Shown here one piece after another: positions 32,501 through 40,221 of a stretch of DNA of 64,000 nt. A model generated the notes under the pieces. It made no database searches. It saw only the letters and a program-made list of their open reading frames with translations, and was not told where the DNA came from. The position numbers were made by a program, and so were the translations under genes. The DNA comes from Tepidiforma bonchosmolovskayae. Lineage in GTDB: Bacteria; Chloroflexota; Dehalococcoidia; Tepidiformales; Tepidiformaceae. How positions within the stretch are numbered: the first letter of the stretch is position 1; the number at the start of each line of letters is the position of its first letter. Where the stretch lies: assembly GCF_008838325.1 (NCBI RefSeq), contig NZ_CP042829.1:620001-684000 (forward strand), given 5' to 3'.

Positions 32501-33441
32501 TCGATCGCGACGGTTGGGCTGCCGATATCGACGCGGTTGTAGATGGCGTGGAAGTTGAACTGGACCTGGATGTTCGAGGAGTTGCCGGGGGCGTCGATGC
32601 CGGCGCACCACTCGGGGCCGACCTGGCGGACGTAGGCGACGGCGGGATTGGCTCCGGTGAAGCTCACGATGGTGAAGTCGGCGGGTGCGACCACGTTGAC
32701 GGGGTCGGGCGGGTCGGCCGAGCCGTTGGGGATGACCGGGCTATTGACGCCTAGGACCGGGTTGGAGGCTGCGCCGGTGAGGAAGGTGCTGTCCCAGCCG
32801 GTGGTGCAGACCTCGGCGGGGCCACCGACGATGCCGTCGCCGACTTTGTCGAGGGTGACGGTGACGATGGAGATATCAGGGAGGACGATGGGATTCGGAA
32901 CCGACGCGGTGCCCTCCCAGTGCCAGGCGATGGAGAGGGTGCGGTAGCCCGGCGGGGCGTAGGCGACGACGCAATAGACGTCGTCGGCGGTGTTGGACGG
33001 CGTGCCGCCGTCGAAGTAGTCAGCCCCGGCTGCGGGGCCGACGGGGCCGTAGGCGTAGGTGCCGGAGGCGGGCACGGGCACATTGACGGTGGGCGGGCTG
33101 GACGTGTCGATGGGGTCTTTGGCGGTAATGACGAAGCCGAGCGTGCCGATGCCGGCGGCGGTCACACCGGGGACGTTCACATCGAGGCAGTAGCCATTGC
33201 GCGTGGCAGCGTTCGCGGGGAGGGCGTGGGAATTGGTGCCTGCAAGGAGCTTCGGCGGCTGGAAGACGGGACCGGGGTTGCTGGAGGTATCGAAGGAGGA
33301 GAGCGGGTCCCAGGCGGGGCCGGAGGGGTCGTAGGCGGCGCGGGCGGGTGTTTCGCCGAATCGGAGCTGGCCGACGGAGACGACAGCAGCGAGGATCGCG
33401 AGGGCGGTAACCAGCAGCATCCGCCGTGAGGAACGCACCAT
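29548..33441 (-). CDS. Giant exported protein with lamin-tail domain and C-terminal GWN module
   Basis: 1297 residues with a signal peptide (residues 1-35, ending PARAAYD) and start AGGGGGACTTC-ATG. Most of the length is repeated beta-sandwich material rich in Thr, Val, Gly and paired cysteines, such as TVTLDKVGDG and SVTVRYESESPGEVDIEVFI. Residues about 1087-1190 are a lamin-tail (LTD) domain: ITVTNRGSAPVNLAGFGLQS then LLQPGQSATFYGG. The last 75 residues are a GWN module (AAGWNLVP, VIYAWDAEKQEWLRY, GAPDAVNTLTEL, RAVWVYV). There is no membrane anchor. It is probably a cell-surface or extracellular matrix protein, with its own promoter upstream at 33549-33577. Confidence 0.8.
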   Translation of the reverse strand: MVRSSRRMLLVTALAILAAVVSVGQLRFGETPARAAYDPSGPAWDPLSSFDTSSNPGPVFQPPKLLAGTNSHALPANAATRNGYCLDVNVPGVTAAGIGTLGFVITAKDPIDTSSPPTVNVPVPASGTYAYGPVGPAAGADYFDGGTPSNTADDVYCVVAYAPPGYRTLSIAWHWEGTASVPNPIVLPDISIVTVTLDKVGDGIVGGPAEVCTTGWDSTFLTGAASNPVLGVNSPVIPNGSADPPDPVNVVAPADFTIVSFTGANPAVAYVRQVGPEWCAGIDAPGNSSNIQVQFNFHAIYNRVDIGSPTVAIDKDGDDQPASLQLPANRLVNITQVVELRHVTIDGRTPPRPLSGPLALGFTHYVCLIGTVAADSLLASNIVFSPIGGPDVPGATGVTVFHKSPANEPRIGSQVPDGTLCFSYTSNAPGQHTIAAYFNNSAAGGALTAAFFDTDGDGNGIVSPGPASPLIARWVRIDRTEITTGGSPTAGRVTFGTIEIPLRFNVADGTFLASANLTEWVIGSFNSGSPQTTNLLVDGARLEMRIIGCGYFQVPNTALKPATVTGISVGGRFELNDGSQDAFAPAFGDTDANPDDIRISTTNATNCGPSAVTRLEIDVFYPNQAAPAAPTENVTIRYVFFPGQKDIRVAWAGQVVTLTYAFASTTSCAGQTVRFTRPSGQPGAFLPAPGVTIDGPGSASADFGANCSVTVRYESESPGEVDIEVFIDGRPWTKIAFVIYYLVFEDIRIDATPDQFVSTLGGVTANVRGYFVGSNPSGRPAETKPDGRTVPADRWVLPDDWAKLRGDPNFRSDPPEMPAAIVTFMMQNEPVRNSYKPLVTGGSSGFFVPDDSTDFSPNVNPHTKAPTVLGSAAKPRMYSQPSDGQGQATIATYGDFNLTFEECPANRITGNPHCEPEHIVGRGRYFAVAEYPEPTTRGKNPAVASNVAETVWRWAGYKRVTVVNGESPQFKYVVAHLKDRDGFCDAANYNNVLGIPIRFEIDAGSGVILNAADQPADINGTRRFATATTFDTVDPLGNPINVAIAKPVIQDDECQAWIRVSNSLMKPANVMVTFPALPAPIPGNVTISAFSCTGQESITVTNRGSAPVNLAGFGLQSPGGQVGIAEHLDLSGLLQPGQSATFYGGPGASARGWIGNTGDRILGAGDYVALTWNDIVLATAFCSTGQVVEPFIPPVLTLDPEGELVLDVIVPFGDEVEVPLAAGWNLVPTGQGKVAVGSALGDNAAKVAVIYAWDAEKQEWLRYIPGAPDAVNTLTELGGGRAVWVYVNEPFTLVLPR

Positions 33442-33548
33442 GAAGTCCCCCTGGGACTCGTGGGCGCACCCCGCCGGCGCCGTGGGATTTGGCGGGCGCG
33501 TCCGCCGGCGTCTCGACCCACCGGCGGCTGCCCGGAATGCTGTTGCAG

Positions 33549-33577
33549 TTATGGCCGAAGGTACGCGATTGCGTCAA
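33549..33577 (-). promoter_or_regulatory. Promoter of the giant surface-protein gene
   Basis: On the minus strand TTGACG (33577-33572) and CCATAA (33554-33549) are 17 bases apart. This gives an mRNA leader of roughly 100 bases before the ATG at 33441. The leader contains GC-rich inverted repeats but no recognised riboswitch. Confidence 0.5.
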
Positions 33578-33620
33578 GCCTTCGTTCGTAAAATCTGAAC
33601 GCCTGGTCGTGGAAATAGTT

Positions 33621-33656
33621 ACCCCGGGTGCGCCGGCCAACTGGCGCACCCGGGGT
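33621..33656 (-). terminator. Terminator after the LPPAAG surface-protein gene
   Basis: A perfect 14-bp stem (33621-33634 with 33643-33656) with an 8-base loop lies just past the stop at 33674, and AACTATTT follows on the minus strand. It separates this gene from the giant-protein promoter. Confidence 0.75.
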
Positions 33657-33673
33657 GCCTCCTGACCGAAGGC

Positions 33674-34642
33674 TCACACCAGGGGACGGGACCGGAGGCG
33701 GCCGAGGAGGAGCACGCCGCCGCCGGAGAGGAGGAGCAGGACACCGGCGATGAGGAGCGGGGCAGGGCCCGCGGGCCGGGGTGCGGGGCTGTTGCCGGCG
33801 GCCGGGGGAAGGACGCCCGGGCCGGGCTGACGGACGCCGGCGACTTCGCTGAAGGGGGGCTCGGCGGGGGCTTCGACCGGTTCGCCGACGATGCCTGTGC
33901 CTGCGCCAGGGACGATGGTATCCACCGGGATGACGACTTCGAGCCCCTCCGGGAGGTCGGGACAGGGGATGATGGTAAAGCTGACGACCGCGGGAGCCGC
34001 GCCGAGCGTGACGGTCGCGACGGCGCCGGCGGGGTTGGCGACGGCGTAGAAGACGCCGGGCGCACAGGCGAGGGCGGTGTCGCTGCCGAGCACCTGGCGG
34101 ACCGCGTAGGCGCCTGCCGGGAGGGCGGCTTCGGCGGCGCCGGTGGGGGCATCGCCGCTGGTGGACGTCTGGAGTTCGGCGACGACGGCGCCGGCGGCGT
34201 CGAGGACCTGGTAGCGCCAGGTGCGGGCTGCGGCATCGGGCCCGGCATTGAGCGTGGTCTGGACGCGGAGGGTGCTGTCCGGGGCCGCGAAGCGGACATC
34301 GGCGACGGCGAGGGTCTGCCCGGCGAAGGTCACGGTGAGGCGGGCGGCGCCGGCGGTTTCGCGGCGGACGAAGACGGTGCCTTCGGCGATGCCTGCGGCG
34401 ACCGGGGTCGGGGCGAGGACGCCGACGAGGGTTCCGCCCTCGACGTCGTAGCCGAAGCTCGGGAGTGCGGCGACCTGGCCCTCGACGCGGATGGTGACGG
34501 CGGCCTGGGCGCCGGGCTGGACGGGCGGGGGCGCGACGGCGGTGACGGTATAGGGGACCTGTGCGGCTGCGGGGACGGCAGCGAGGAGGGTGAACGCAGC
34601 CACGGCGGCGGCGAGGAGCGCAGCGATGCGGCGGGGCATCAT
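33674..34642 (-). CDS. Exported protein with sortase-type C-terminal anchor (LPPAAG)
   Basis: 322 residues with a signal peptide ending VPAAAQVP. The body has beta-sandwich domains (VTAVAPPPVQPGAQAAVTIR; LRVQTTLNAGPDAAARTWRY). The C-terminus reads LPPAAGNSP, then a hydrophobic stretch PLLIAGVLLLLSGGGVLLLG and the basic tail RLRSR, which is the classic order motif-helix-basic tail of a sortase substrate. LPPAAG begins near residue 278. The two sortases encoded at 24146 and 24891 are natural candidates. The ATG at 34642 (or 34639) follows GGGAAGG. A TTGACA at 34787-34782 lies upstream without a matching -10; the rest of 34643-34898 shows only GC-rich hairpins. Confidence 0.78.
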   Translation of the reverse strand: MMPRRIAALLAAAVAAFTLLAAVPAAAQVPYTVTAVAPPPVQPGAQAAVTIRVEGQVAALPSFGYDVEGGTLVGVLAPTPVAAGIAEGTVFVRRETAGAARLTVTFAGQTLAVADVRFAAPDSTLRVQTTLNAGPDAAARTWRYQVLDAAGAVVAELQTSTSGDAPTGAAEAALPAGAYAVRQVLGSDTALACAPGVFYAVANPAGAVATVTLGAAPAVVSFTIIPCPDLPEGLEVVIPVDTIVPGAGTGIVGEPVEAPAEPPFSEVAGVRQPGPGVLPPAAGNSPAPRPAGPAPLLIAGVLLLLSGGGVLLLGRLRSRPLV

Positions 34643-34898
34643 CTGAACCTTCCCTGCGGGCCGGCTGCGCGGTCCGGGCTCTCTCCCCAGCGAACCCGGG
34701 TGCTCCGTGCGGCCACCCGTACGAACCGTGCTGTCCACCGCTCGACCACTTCAGTGAACGCACCGTGAAGATACCGCAGGGTGTCAAGGGGCAGCCATAA
34801 GAGGGGCGTTAGAAGTGCACCCGGGGTCCACCGGACGGCACCCTGCCGGCCACCGGACGTGGCGGCGAACCGTCGCCATCGGCCGGCCGGGGGCGTGG

Positions 34899-34904
34899 TA
34901 GAGT
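34899..34904 (+). promoter_or_regulatory. -10 element TAGAGT of a probable leaderless promoter
   Basis: TAGAGT ends 9 bases before the ATG at 34914. No ribosome-binding sequence fits in between, so the transcript is likely leaderless. Confidence 0.45.
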
Positions 34905-34913
34905 TGGGCGGCG

Positions 34914-37646
34914 ATGCTGGAGATTCGAGCGGAGGAGAACCGCCTGCTCGCAACGCCGTCGCTGGCGAGCGAGCGGGTGATGCTGCGGTCTTTCCCGGGG
35001 GCCCGGTGGGTACCGGCGCGGGGGGCGTTTTCGCTGCCGCGGCAAACGGGGGTGTACCTGCTGCTCGATGAGCTGTTCGGGCCGGAGAACTGGCGCGCGC
35101 CCTCGGACCTCAGCGAGGAGGTGCAGGAGGCGCGGAAGGCGGGGGGTTCGCCCACTGCGGAGGCCAGGCTGGAGGACGCCGAGTCTGAGTTCTCGGTGCA
35201 GTGCGCGTTCGCCGACAAGGAGCTGGTGAAGCGGGTCCCGGGGTACCGGTGGGTGCCGACGGAGCGGCGGTGGCGGCTGCCGCGGGTGCCGCTCACCGTG
35301 CGGGTGCTGCAGCGGGTGTTCGGGGAGCAGCTGAAGATCGAGGACGAGGAGCGGGTGCTGGCATGGTGCACGGAAGAGGAGCAGCGAACTGATGCGGAGC
35401 GGCGGCTGGCGGAACGGGAGGATGCGGCAGCGGCCGGGAGTGGGCCCGGGGCCACCGGCCTGGCAGCGGTTCCGGCGCCGGAGGCTGAAGGCGAAGCTGC
35501 GTCTTCGGCGCCGGTGCTGGCGGAGGCTGCGCGTGCGGCGGGGCCCATCGACGGCGCGGCGCTGTTCGAGCGGCTGGAACGACTGACGGCGGCGCTGGAG
35601 CGGCTGGTGGAGGCGCTGGAGTCGGGACAGGTCAGCACGGGGCCCGGGACGAACGGAGACAGAGACCGGACCGGCGGGAACGGGGAGACGGAGACGGGGA
35701 ACGTGCCGCAGGGCGGGGGGTTCGACTGGCGGGCGGAGCTCGAGCGGCTGCGCAGCGAGCATGACGACCCCGCGCGGCTCGCGCTGGCGGGCCGGCTCGA
35801 GAATGCGGAGGCCGATGAGCGGGCGACGCTGATGGCGCTGCTGGGGGTGTGGCACTTCTACAACAAGCAGCACGACGAGGCGCTGCGGATGCTGCGCCGG
35901 GCGTTTGCCGCAGAACGTGACGGCCGGATGGACCCCGACCTCGACGCGGAGGCGGTGCGGGTGTTCCAGAAGTGCGGCTGGCAGGTGCTGAACCGCGCGC
36001 TTGGCCAGGACGGGGATCGATTGGCCGAGGCCTACGCGGCGCTGTTGAGCGAGGTGCAGCGCCAGGGGAGCGGCGTGCCGGAGGCGGCGTTCCGGGAGGG
36101 GCTCGGCGCGCTGACGGAGCTGGCGGAGGACGCCCAGGCGGCGCGGCGGGAGCCGAACCTGCACGGACTGGCGCGGCTCGCACAGTTCGTCGGCAAGCAG
36201 CGGATCGGCGACCACGTGGACGAGGAGCGGCTCGGCGAATTTGTGCGGGATGGGCAGGTGGCTGCGGACATCCGGGCCCTTGGACTGGTCCTGCTCGCCA
36301 ACGTGCTCTACCGCGCAGACGACATGTCCGGCTGGCAGATGCAGTGGCCTGTGGACCCGAGAATCGCCGGGGATTTCGCGTGGGCGACGGAGACAGCGCT
36401 GGAGCTCATCCCCCAGGCGGCCCAGGCGCACCAGGAGGTCGCCTCGGCTGCGGCAGTTGCGGCGCTCGCGATCATCGCGCGCGGGCCGCGGGAGTGGGCG
36501 ACGCGGGACCAGCGGCGGCGGCTGCTGCGGCTGATCGAGTCGGACAATCAGCTGCGCAGGTACGCGGAGTTCCTTGCCGCCTTCCGGCTTGCGGCCGACG
36601 GGGACGGGAGGGGGCTGGACCGGGAATTCAAGGGCTACTTCGACTACCTGGCGAAGGTTCAGCTCGACGACAGCTGGGAGCACCTTTCGGAGGTGCTGGC
36701 CAACGACAGCGGGCACGTGACCGACAAGATTATCGACGAGGTGCTGCCAGCCGCGCTGGAGGCGCGGGGCATCCGGGACCTGCGGGCGCTCATGGAGGCG
36801 GTGGAGTTCGCGGCGGCGACACAGCGTGGCGACAACACGCTGAACCGGATTGCGGACGGGATCGAGGAGGGAACGATCCTGGGTGCGGACGCGCTGGGCG
36901 GCGAGGAGCGTCTGCGGATCTTCGAGCTGGCGCTCCGGACTGCGCAAAAGAAGACGCACAAAGATGACGCGGACGTGGCGTTCCAGCGGCTGGTGCGGGA
37001 GCACCTCCGGCAGGGGCGCGAGAGCGAAATCCCGAACCTGTGCGAGACCTGCTTCGAATCGTTCCCGTACCTCCGGGAGCGGGCAATGCTGGCCGCGGTC
37101 GAGTGGGCGGTCGAGCAGGAGGAGCCGTTCGAGGAGCTGCTGGACCGGGCCATTTCGGCGTTCCGGAAGGACTCACCGCTGCTGAAGGACTTCCGGGACC
37201 TGGCCTCCCTGCCCCAGGTGCGCGAGGCGGGCGGGGAGAAGCTGGAACGGCTGCTCGGCAAGCCGGCCGTCACGGAAGTGCCGACGGACGCACTGAATGG
37301 GAAGTCGGTGCTGGTGGTCGGGGGGCATCCCAGCCTGCAGGCGAAGGCCGAGCCGATGCTCGCGGAGCTTGGGCTGAAGGTGGACTGGCTGGACGCCGAT
37401 GCGGCGAAACAGGGCGACAGGGCGGTGGGCAGTGCGCGCGGGGCGGTGGACCTCGTGGTGGTGAACACGGGCTACATCAGCCATGCGGCGTCGGGCCGGG
37501 TGATGGAGGCGGCGAAATCGGCGGGCAACCGGTACGTGGCCCGGGCATTCGCAGGGCCGCGGATGCTGGTTGCGGTGGTGCAGGAGGCGCTCGCTGCCAA
37601 ACCGGAGGAGCCGACAAGGGGTCCGAAGGGGCCGGTCCGGCGGTAG
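34914..37646 (+). CDS. Protein with two HARP-like repeats and a C-terminal DUF2325 domain
   Basis: 910 residues, cytoplasmic. Two N-terminal copies (residues about 1-62 and 95-150) share the pattern PGxRWVPxxxxxxLPRxxxxxxLLxxLFG: SFPGARWVPARGAFSLPRQ and RVPGYRWVPTERRWRLPRV. This resembles the HARP domain next to SNF2 helicases. A charged linker and a long helical repeat-like region (about 250-800, TPR-like) follow. The C-terminus is DUF2325: SVLVVGGHPSLQAKAEPML, VDLVVVNTGYISHAASGRV. DUF2325 proteins bind nucleotides or nucleic acid by suggestion only. The combination is not one I know. Function is not assigned; the nucleic-acid link is inference from HARP. Confidence 0.65.
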   Translation: MLEIRAEENRLLATPSLASERVMLRSFPGARWVPARGAFSLPRQTGVYLLLDELFGPENWRAPSDLSEEVQEARKAGGSPTAEARLEDAESEFSVQCAFADKELVKRVPGYRWVPTERRWRLPRVPLTVRVLQRVFGEQLKIEDEERVLAWCTEEEQRTDAERRLAEREDAAAAGSGPGATGLAAVPAPEAEGEAASSAPVLAEAARAAGPIDGAALFERLERLTAALERLVEALESGQVSTGPGTNGDRDRTGGNGETETGNVPQGGGFDWRAELERLRSEHDDPARLALAGRLENAEADERATLMALLGVWHFYNKQHDEALRMLRRAFAAERDGRMDPDLDAEAVRVFQKCGWQVLNRALGQDGDRLAEAYAALLSEVQRQGSGVPEAAFREGLGALTELAEDAQAARREPNLHGLARLAQFVGKQRIGDHVDEERLGEFVRDGQVAADIRALGLVLLANVLYRADDMSGWQMQWPVDPRIAGDFAWATETALELIPQAAQAHQEVASAAAVAALAIIARGPREWATRDQRRRLLRLIESDNQLRRYAEFLAAFRLAADGDGRGLDREFKGYFDYLAKVQLDDSWEHLSEVLANDSGHVTDKIIDEVLPAALEARGIRDLRALMEAVEFAAATQRGDNTLNRIADGIEEGTILGADALGGEERLRIFELALRTAQKKTHKDDADVAFQRLVREHLRQGRESEIPNLCETCFESFPYLRERAMLAAVEWAVEQEEPFEELLDRAISAFRKDSPLLKDFRDLASLPQVREAGGEKLERLLGKPAVTEVPTDALNGKSVLVVGGHPSLQAKAEPMLAELGLKVDWLDADAAKQGDRAVGSARGAVDLVVVNTGYISHAASGRVMEAAKSAGNRYVARAFAGPRMLVAVVQEALAAKPEEPTRGPKGPVRR

Positions 37647-37724
37647 GGCGCGGCGGCCGGAAGGCGGGCTCCTGTTACACTGGGGAGTACATCCCGCAAC
37701 GACATCCGCGCGGCAGGACAGACT

Positions 37725-39131
37725 GTGAGCACTCCGAAGACGATCATCCAGAAGATCTGGGACCAGCACGTCGTGGCGAGCGAGCCGGGGAAGCCCGACT
37801 TGCTGTTCATCGACCTCCACCTTGTGCACGAGGTGACCTCACCGCAGGCGTTTGAGGGGCTGCGGCTGGCGGGCCGGCGGGTCCGGCACCCGGAGCTGAC
37901 GCTGGCGACGGTGGACCACAATGTGCCGACAATCGACCGGGACAAGCCGTGGACGGACCCGCTCTCGGTGCAGCAGGTAGAGGCGCTGCGGCGGAACTGC
38001 GAGGAGTTCGGCATCCCGCTGTTCGGGGTCGGCGACATCCGGCAGGGCATTGTGCACGTCATCGGGCCGGAGCAGGGGCTGACGCAGCCGGGGATGACGA
38101 TCGTCTGCGGCGACAGCCACACCTCGACGCACGGCGCGTTCGGGGCGCTGGCGTTCGGCATCGGGACGAGCGAAGTGGAGCACGTGCTGGCGACGCAGAC
38201 GCTGCCGCAGGCGAAGCCGAAGACGATGTCCGTCGAGGTGAACGGCGAGCTGCACCCGGGGGTAACGGCGAAGGACGTGATTCTTGGGATCATCGCAAAG
38301 ATCGGCGTCTCGGGCGGCGTGGGCCACGTGATTGAGTACCGCGGAGAGGTGATTCGGAAGCTCTCGATGGAGGGCCGGATGACCATCTGCAACATGTCGA
38401 TTGAAGGTGGCGCGCGTGCCGGGCTGATCGCGCCGGACGATACGACCTTTGCCTACATGGAGGGCCGCCGGTTCGCGCCGAAGGGGGCGGACTGGGAGAA
38501 GGCGCTGGACTACTGGCGTTCGCTGCCGACGGACGAGGGCGCGGAGTTCGACACGTACGTGACGCTGGACGCGTCCGAAATCGAGCCGACGGTGACGTGG
38601 GGCACGACGCCCGCACAGAGCGTGCCGGTGACCGGCCGGGTGCCGGACCCATCGGAGGCGCCGACACCGCAGGCGCGGGAGCTGGCCGAGCGGGCGCTCC
38701 ACTACATGGGGCTGGAGCCGGGGACGCCGATCCAGGAGATCCGGCTGGACCGGGTGTTCATCGGGTCGTGCACGAACAGCCGGATTGAGGACCTGCGGGC
38801 GGCGGCGGAAATTGTCCGGGGGCGGAAGGTGGCGCCGCATGTGCGGGCGATGGTGGTCCCGGGGTCGGGGCTGGTGAAGCACCAGGCCGAGGAAGAGGGG
38901 CTGGACCGGATTTTCAAGGAGGCCGGGTTCGAGTGGCGCGATGCGGGCTGCTCGATGTGCCTCGGGATGAACCCGGACATCCTGCTTCCGGGGGAGCGGT
39001 GCGCGAGCACATCGAACCGGAACTTCGAGGGGCGGCAGGGCCGCGGCGGGCGGACGCACCTGGTGAGCCCGCAGATGGCTGCGGCGGCCGCGATCGCCGG
39101 GCATTTCGTCGACATCCGGGAGTGGAAGTAG
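37725..39131 (+). CDS. leuC: 3-isopropylmalate dehydratase large subunit
   Basis: LeuC with LeuD isomerises 2- to 3-isopropylmalate in leucine synthesis, using a [4Fe-4S] cluster. The 468-residue length is normal. Cluster cysteines are in [12 protein letters not shown] and in [10 protein letters not shown]. Other marks are [17 protein letters not shown] near the start, [14 protein letters not shown] and [19 protein letters not shown] near the end. TACACT at 37676-37681 is a possible -10 box, leaving a short leader. leuD follows after 2 bases. Confidence 0.97.
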   Translation: MSTPKTIIQKIWDQHVVASEPGKPDLLFIDLHLVHEVTSPQAFEGLRLAGRRVRHPELTLATVDHNVPTIDRDKPWTDPLSVQQVEALRRNCEEFGIPLFGVGDIRQGIVHVIGPEQGLTQPGMTIVCGDSHTSTHGAFGALAFGIGTSEVEHVLATQTLPQAKPKTMSVEVNGELHPGVTAKDVILGIIAKIGVSGGVGHVIEYRGEVIRKLSMEGRMTICNMSIEGGARAGLIAPDDTTFAYMEGRRFAPKGADWEKALDYWRSLPTDEGAEFDTYVTLDASEIEPTVTWGTTPAQSVPVTGRVPDPSEAPTPQARELAERALHYMGLEPGTPIQEIRLDRVFIGSCTNSRIEDLRAAAEIVRGRKVAPHVRAMVVPGSGLVKHQAEEEGLDRIFKEAGFEWRDAGCSMCLGMNPDILLPGERCASTSNRNFEGRQGRGGRTHLVSPQMAAAAAIAGHFVDIREWK

Positions 39132-39133
39132 CC

Positions 39134-39742
39134 ATGAAAAAGTTCGAAACCGTGCGCGGGCGGGTGATTCCGCTGAACCGCGCGGATGTGGACACCGACC
39201 AGATCATTTCGAAGGAGTTCCTGAAGCGGATCGAACGGACCGGGTTCGGGCCGTTTGCGTTCGACGAGTGGCGGAAGGACCCGGATTTCGTTCTGAACCG
39301 GCCGGTTTACAAGGGCGCGCCGATCATGGTGACAGGGCCGAATTTCGGGTGCGGTTCCTCGCGGGAGCACGCGGTGTGGGCGCTCGACGACATGGGGCTG
39401 CGGGTGATCATCGCGCCGTCGTTTGCGGACATCTTCCGGAACAACTCCTCGAAGGTCGGGCTGCTGACGGTGACGCTGCCGCAGGAGGACTGCGACTGGT
39501 TGATCGCGCGGGCGGAGGAGCTGCCGGAGGCGGAGCTGGTGGTCGACCTCGAGTCACAGACGGTGGCGACGGCGGACGGGACGTGGCAGCGGCGGTTCGA
39601 GATCGACCCGTTCGTGAAGTACTGCCTGCTGAACGGGCTGGACGACATTGGGCTGACGCTGCAGCTGGAGGACCGGATCGCGGCGTACGAGCAGCGCCGG
39701 CCGGAGTGGCTGCCGAAGACGGAGGCGCTGCTCGCGGGGTAG
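39134..39742 (+). CDS. leuD: 3-isopropylmalate dehydratase small subunit
   Basis: The 202-residue swivelling domain subunit partners LeuC. It has RVIPLNRADVDTDQIISKEF at the start and the substrate-binding GPNFGCGSSREHAVWAL. FADIFRNNSSKVGLL is also a family mark. The ATG at 39134 is two bases after the leuC stop, so the two are translated together. Confidence 0.97.
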   Translation: MKKFETVRGRVIPLNRADVDTDQIISKEFLKRIERTGFGPFAFDEWRKDPDFVLNRPVYKGAPIMVTGPNFGCGSSREHAVWALDDMGLRVIIAPSFADIFRNNSSKVGLLTVTLPQEDCDWLIARAEELPEAELVVDLESQTVATADGTWQRRFEIDPFVKYCLLNGLDDIGLTLQLEDRIAAYEQRRPEWLPKTEALLAG

Positions 39743-39786
39743 CCCTGGCGGTAGACCATGGCCGCGCCCGCGCGCAGGATTGCGCC

Positions 39787-40221
39787 ATGGAGGAGGGCGA
39801 CCTTGTGGAACGGCTGCGGGCGTGGGCGCGCGGCCGCTACTGGGAGCTGGTGGGCATCGAGACGGTGGCTGCCGAGCCGGGCCGGGTCGTGAACCGGGTG
39901 CGGCTGCGCGAAGCGCACCTGAACTACAACGATGTGGTCCACGGGGGCGTGATTTCGAGCCTGATCGATTCGGTCGCGGGCGGGGCTGTGCGGACCCTTC
40001 GGGAGGAGAGCGAGATCCGGCAGCGGCCGCATGCCACGAGCGACCTGCACGTTTCGTACCTTGCGCCGGCGCGGGGGACGGAGCTGGTGGCCGAGGCGAG
40101 GGTGGTGAAGATGGGGCGGACGGCGGCGTTCACGCAGGTCGAGGTGCGGGACGACAGCGGTCGGGTGGTGGCGCTGGGGCTGGTGACGTTCGTCATCGGC
40201 GGGCGGCGGGAGGGCGGCTGA
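39787..40221 (+). CDS. PaaI-type hotdog thioesterase
   Basis: 144 residues with the acyl-CoA thioesterase pattern: LNYNDVVHGGVISSLIDSVA, where HGG-x-x-x-x-x-x-D holds the active-site residues, followed by LHVSYLAPARGTELVAEARV. It would hydrolyse acyl- or phenylacetyl-type CoA esters. The ATG at 39787 follows a short gap after leuD, and its stop shares a base with the aat start (TGATG). It probably rides in the leucine-operon transcript; a metabolic link to leucine is not evident. Confidence 0.88.
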   Translation: MEEGDLVERLRAWARGRYWELVGIETVAAEPGRVVNRVRLREAHLNYNDVVHGGVISSLIDSVAGGAVRTLREESEIRQRPHATSDLHVSYLAPARGTELVAEARVVKMGRTAAFTQVEVRDDSGRVVALGLVTFVIGGRREGG

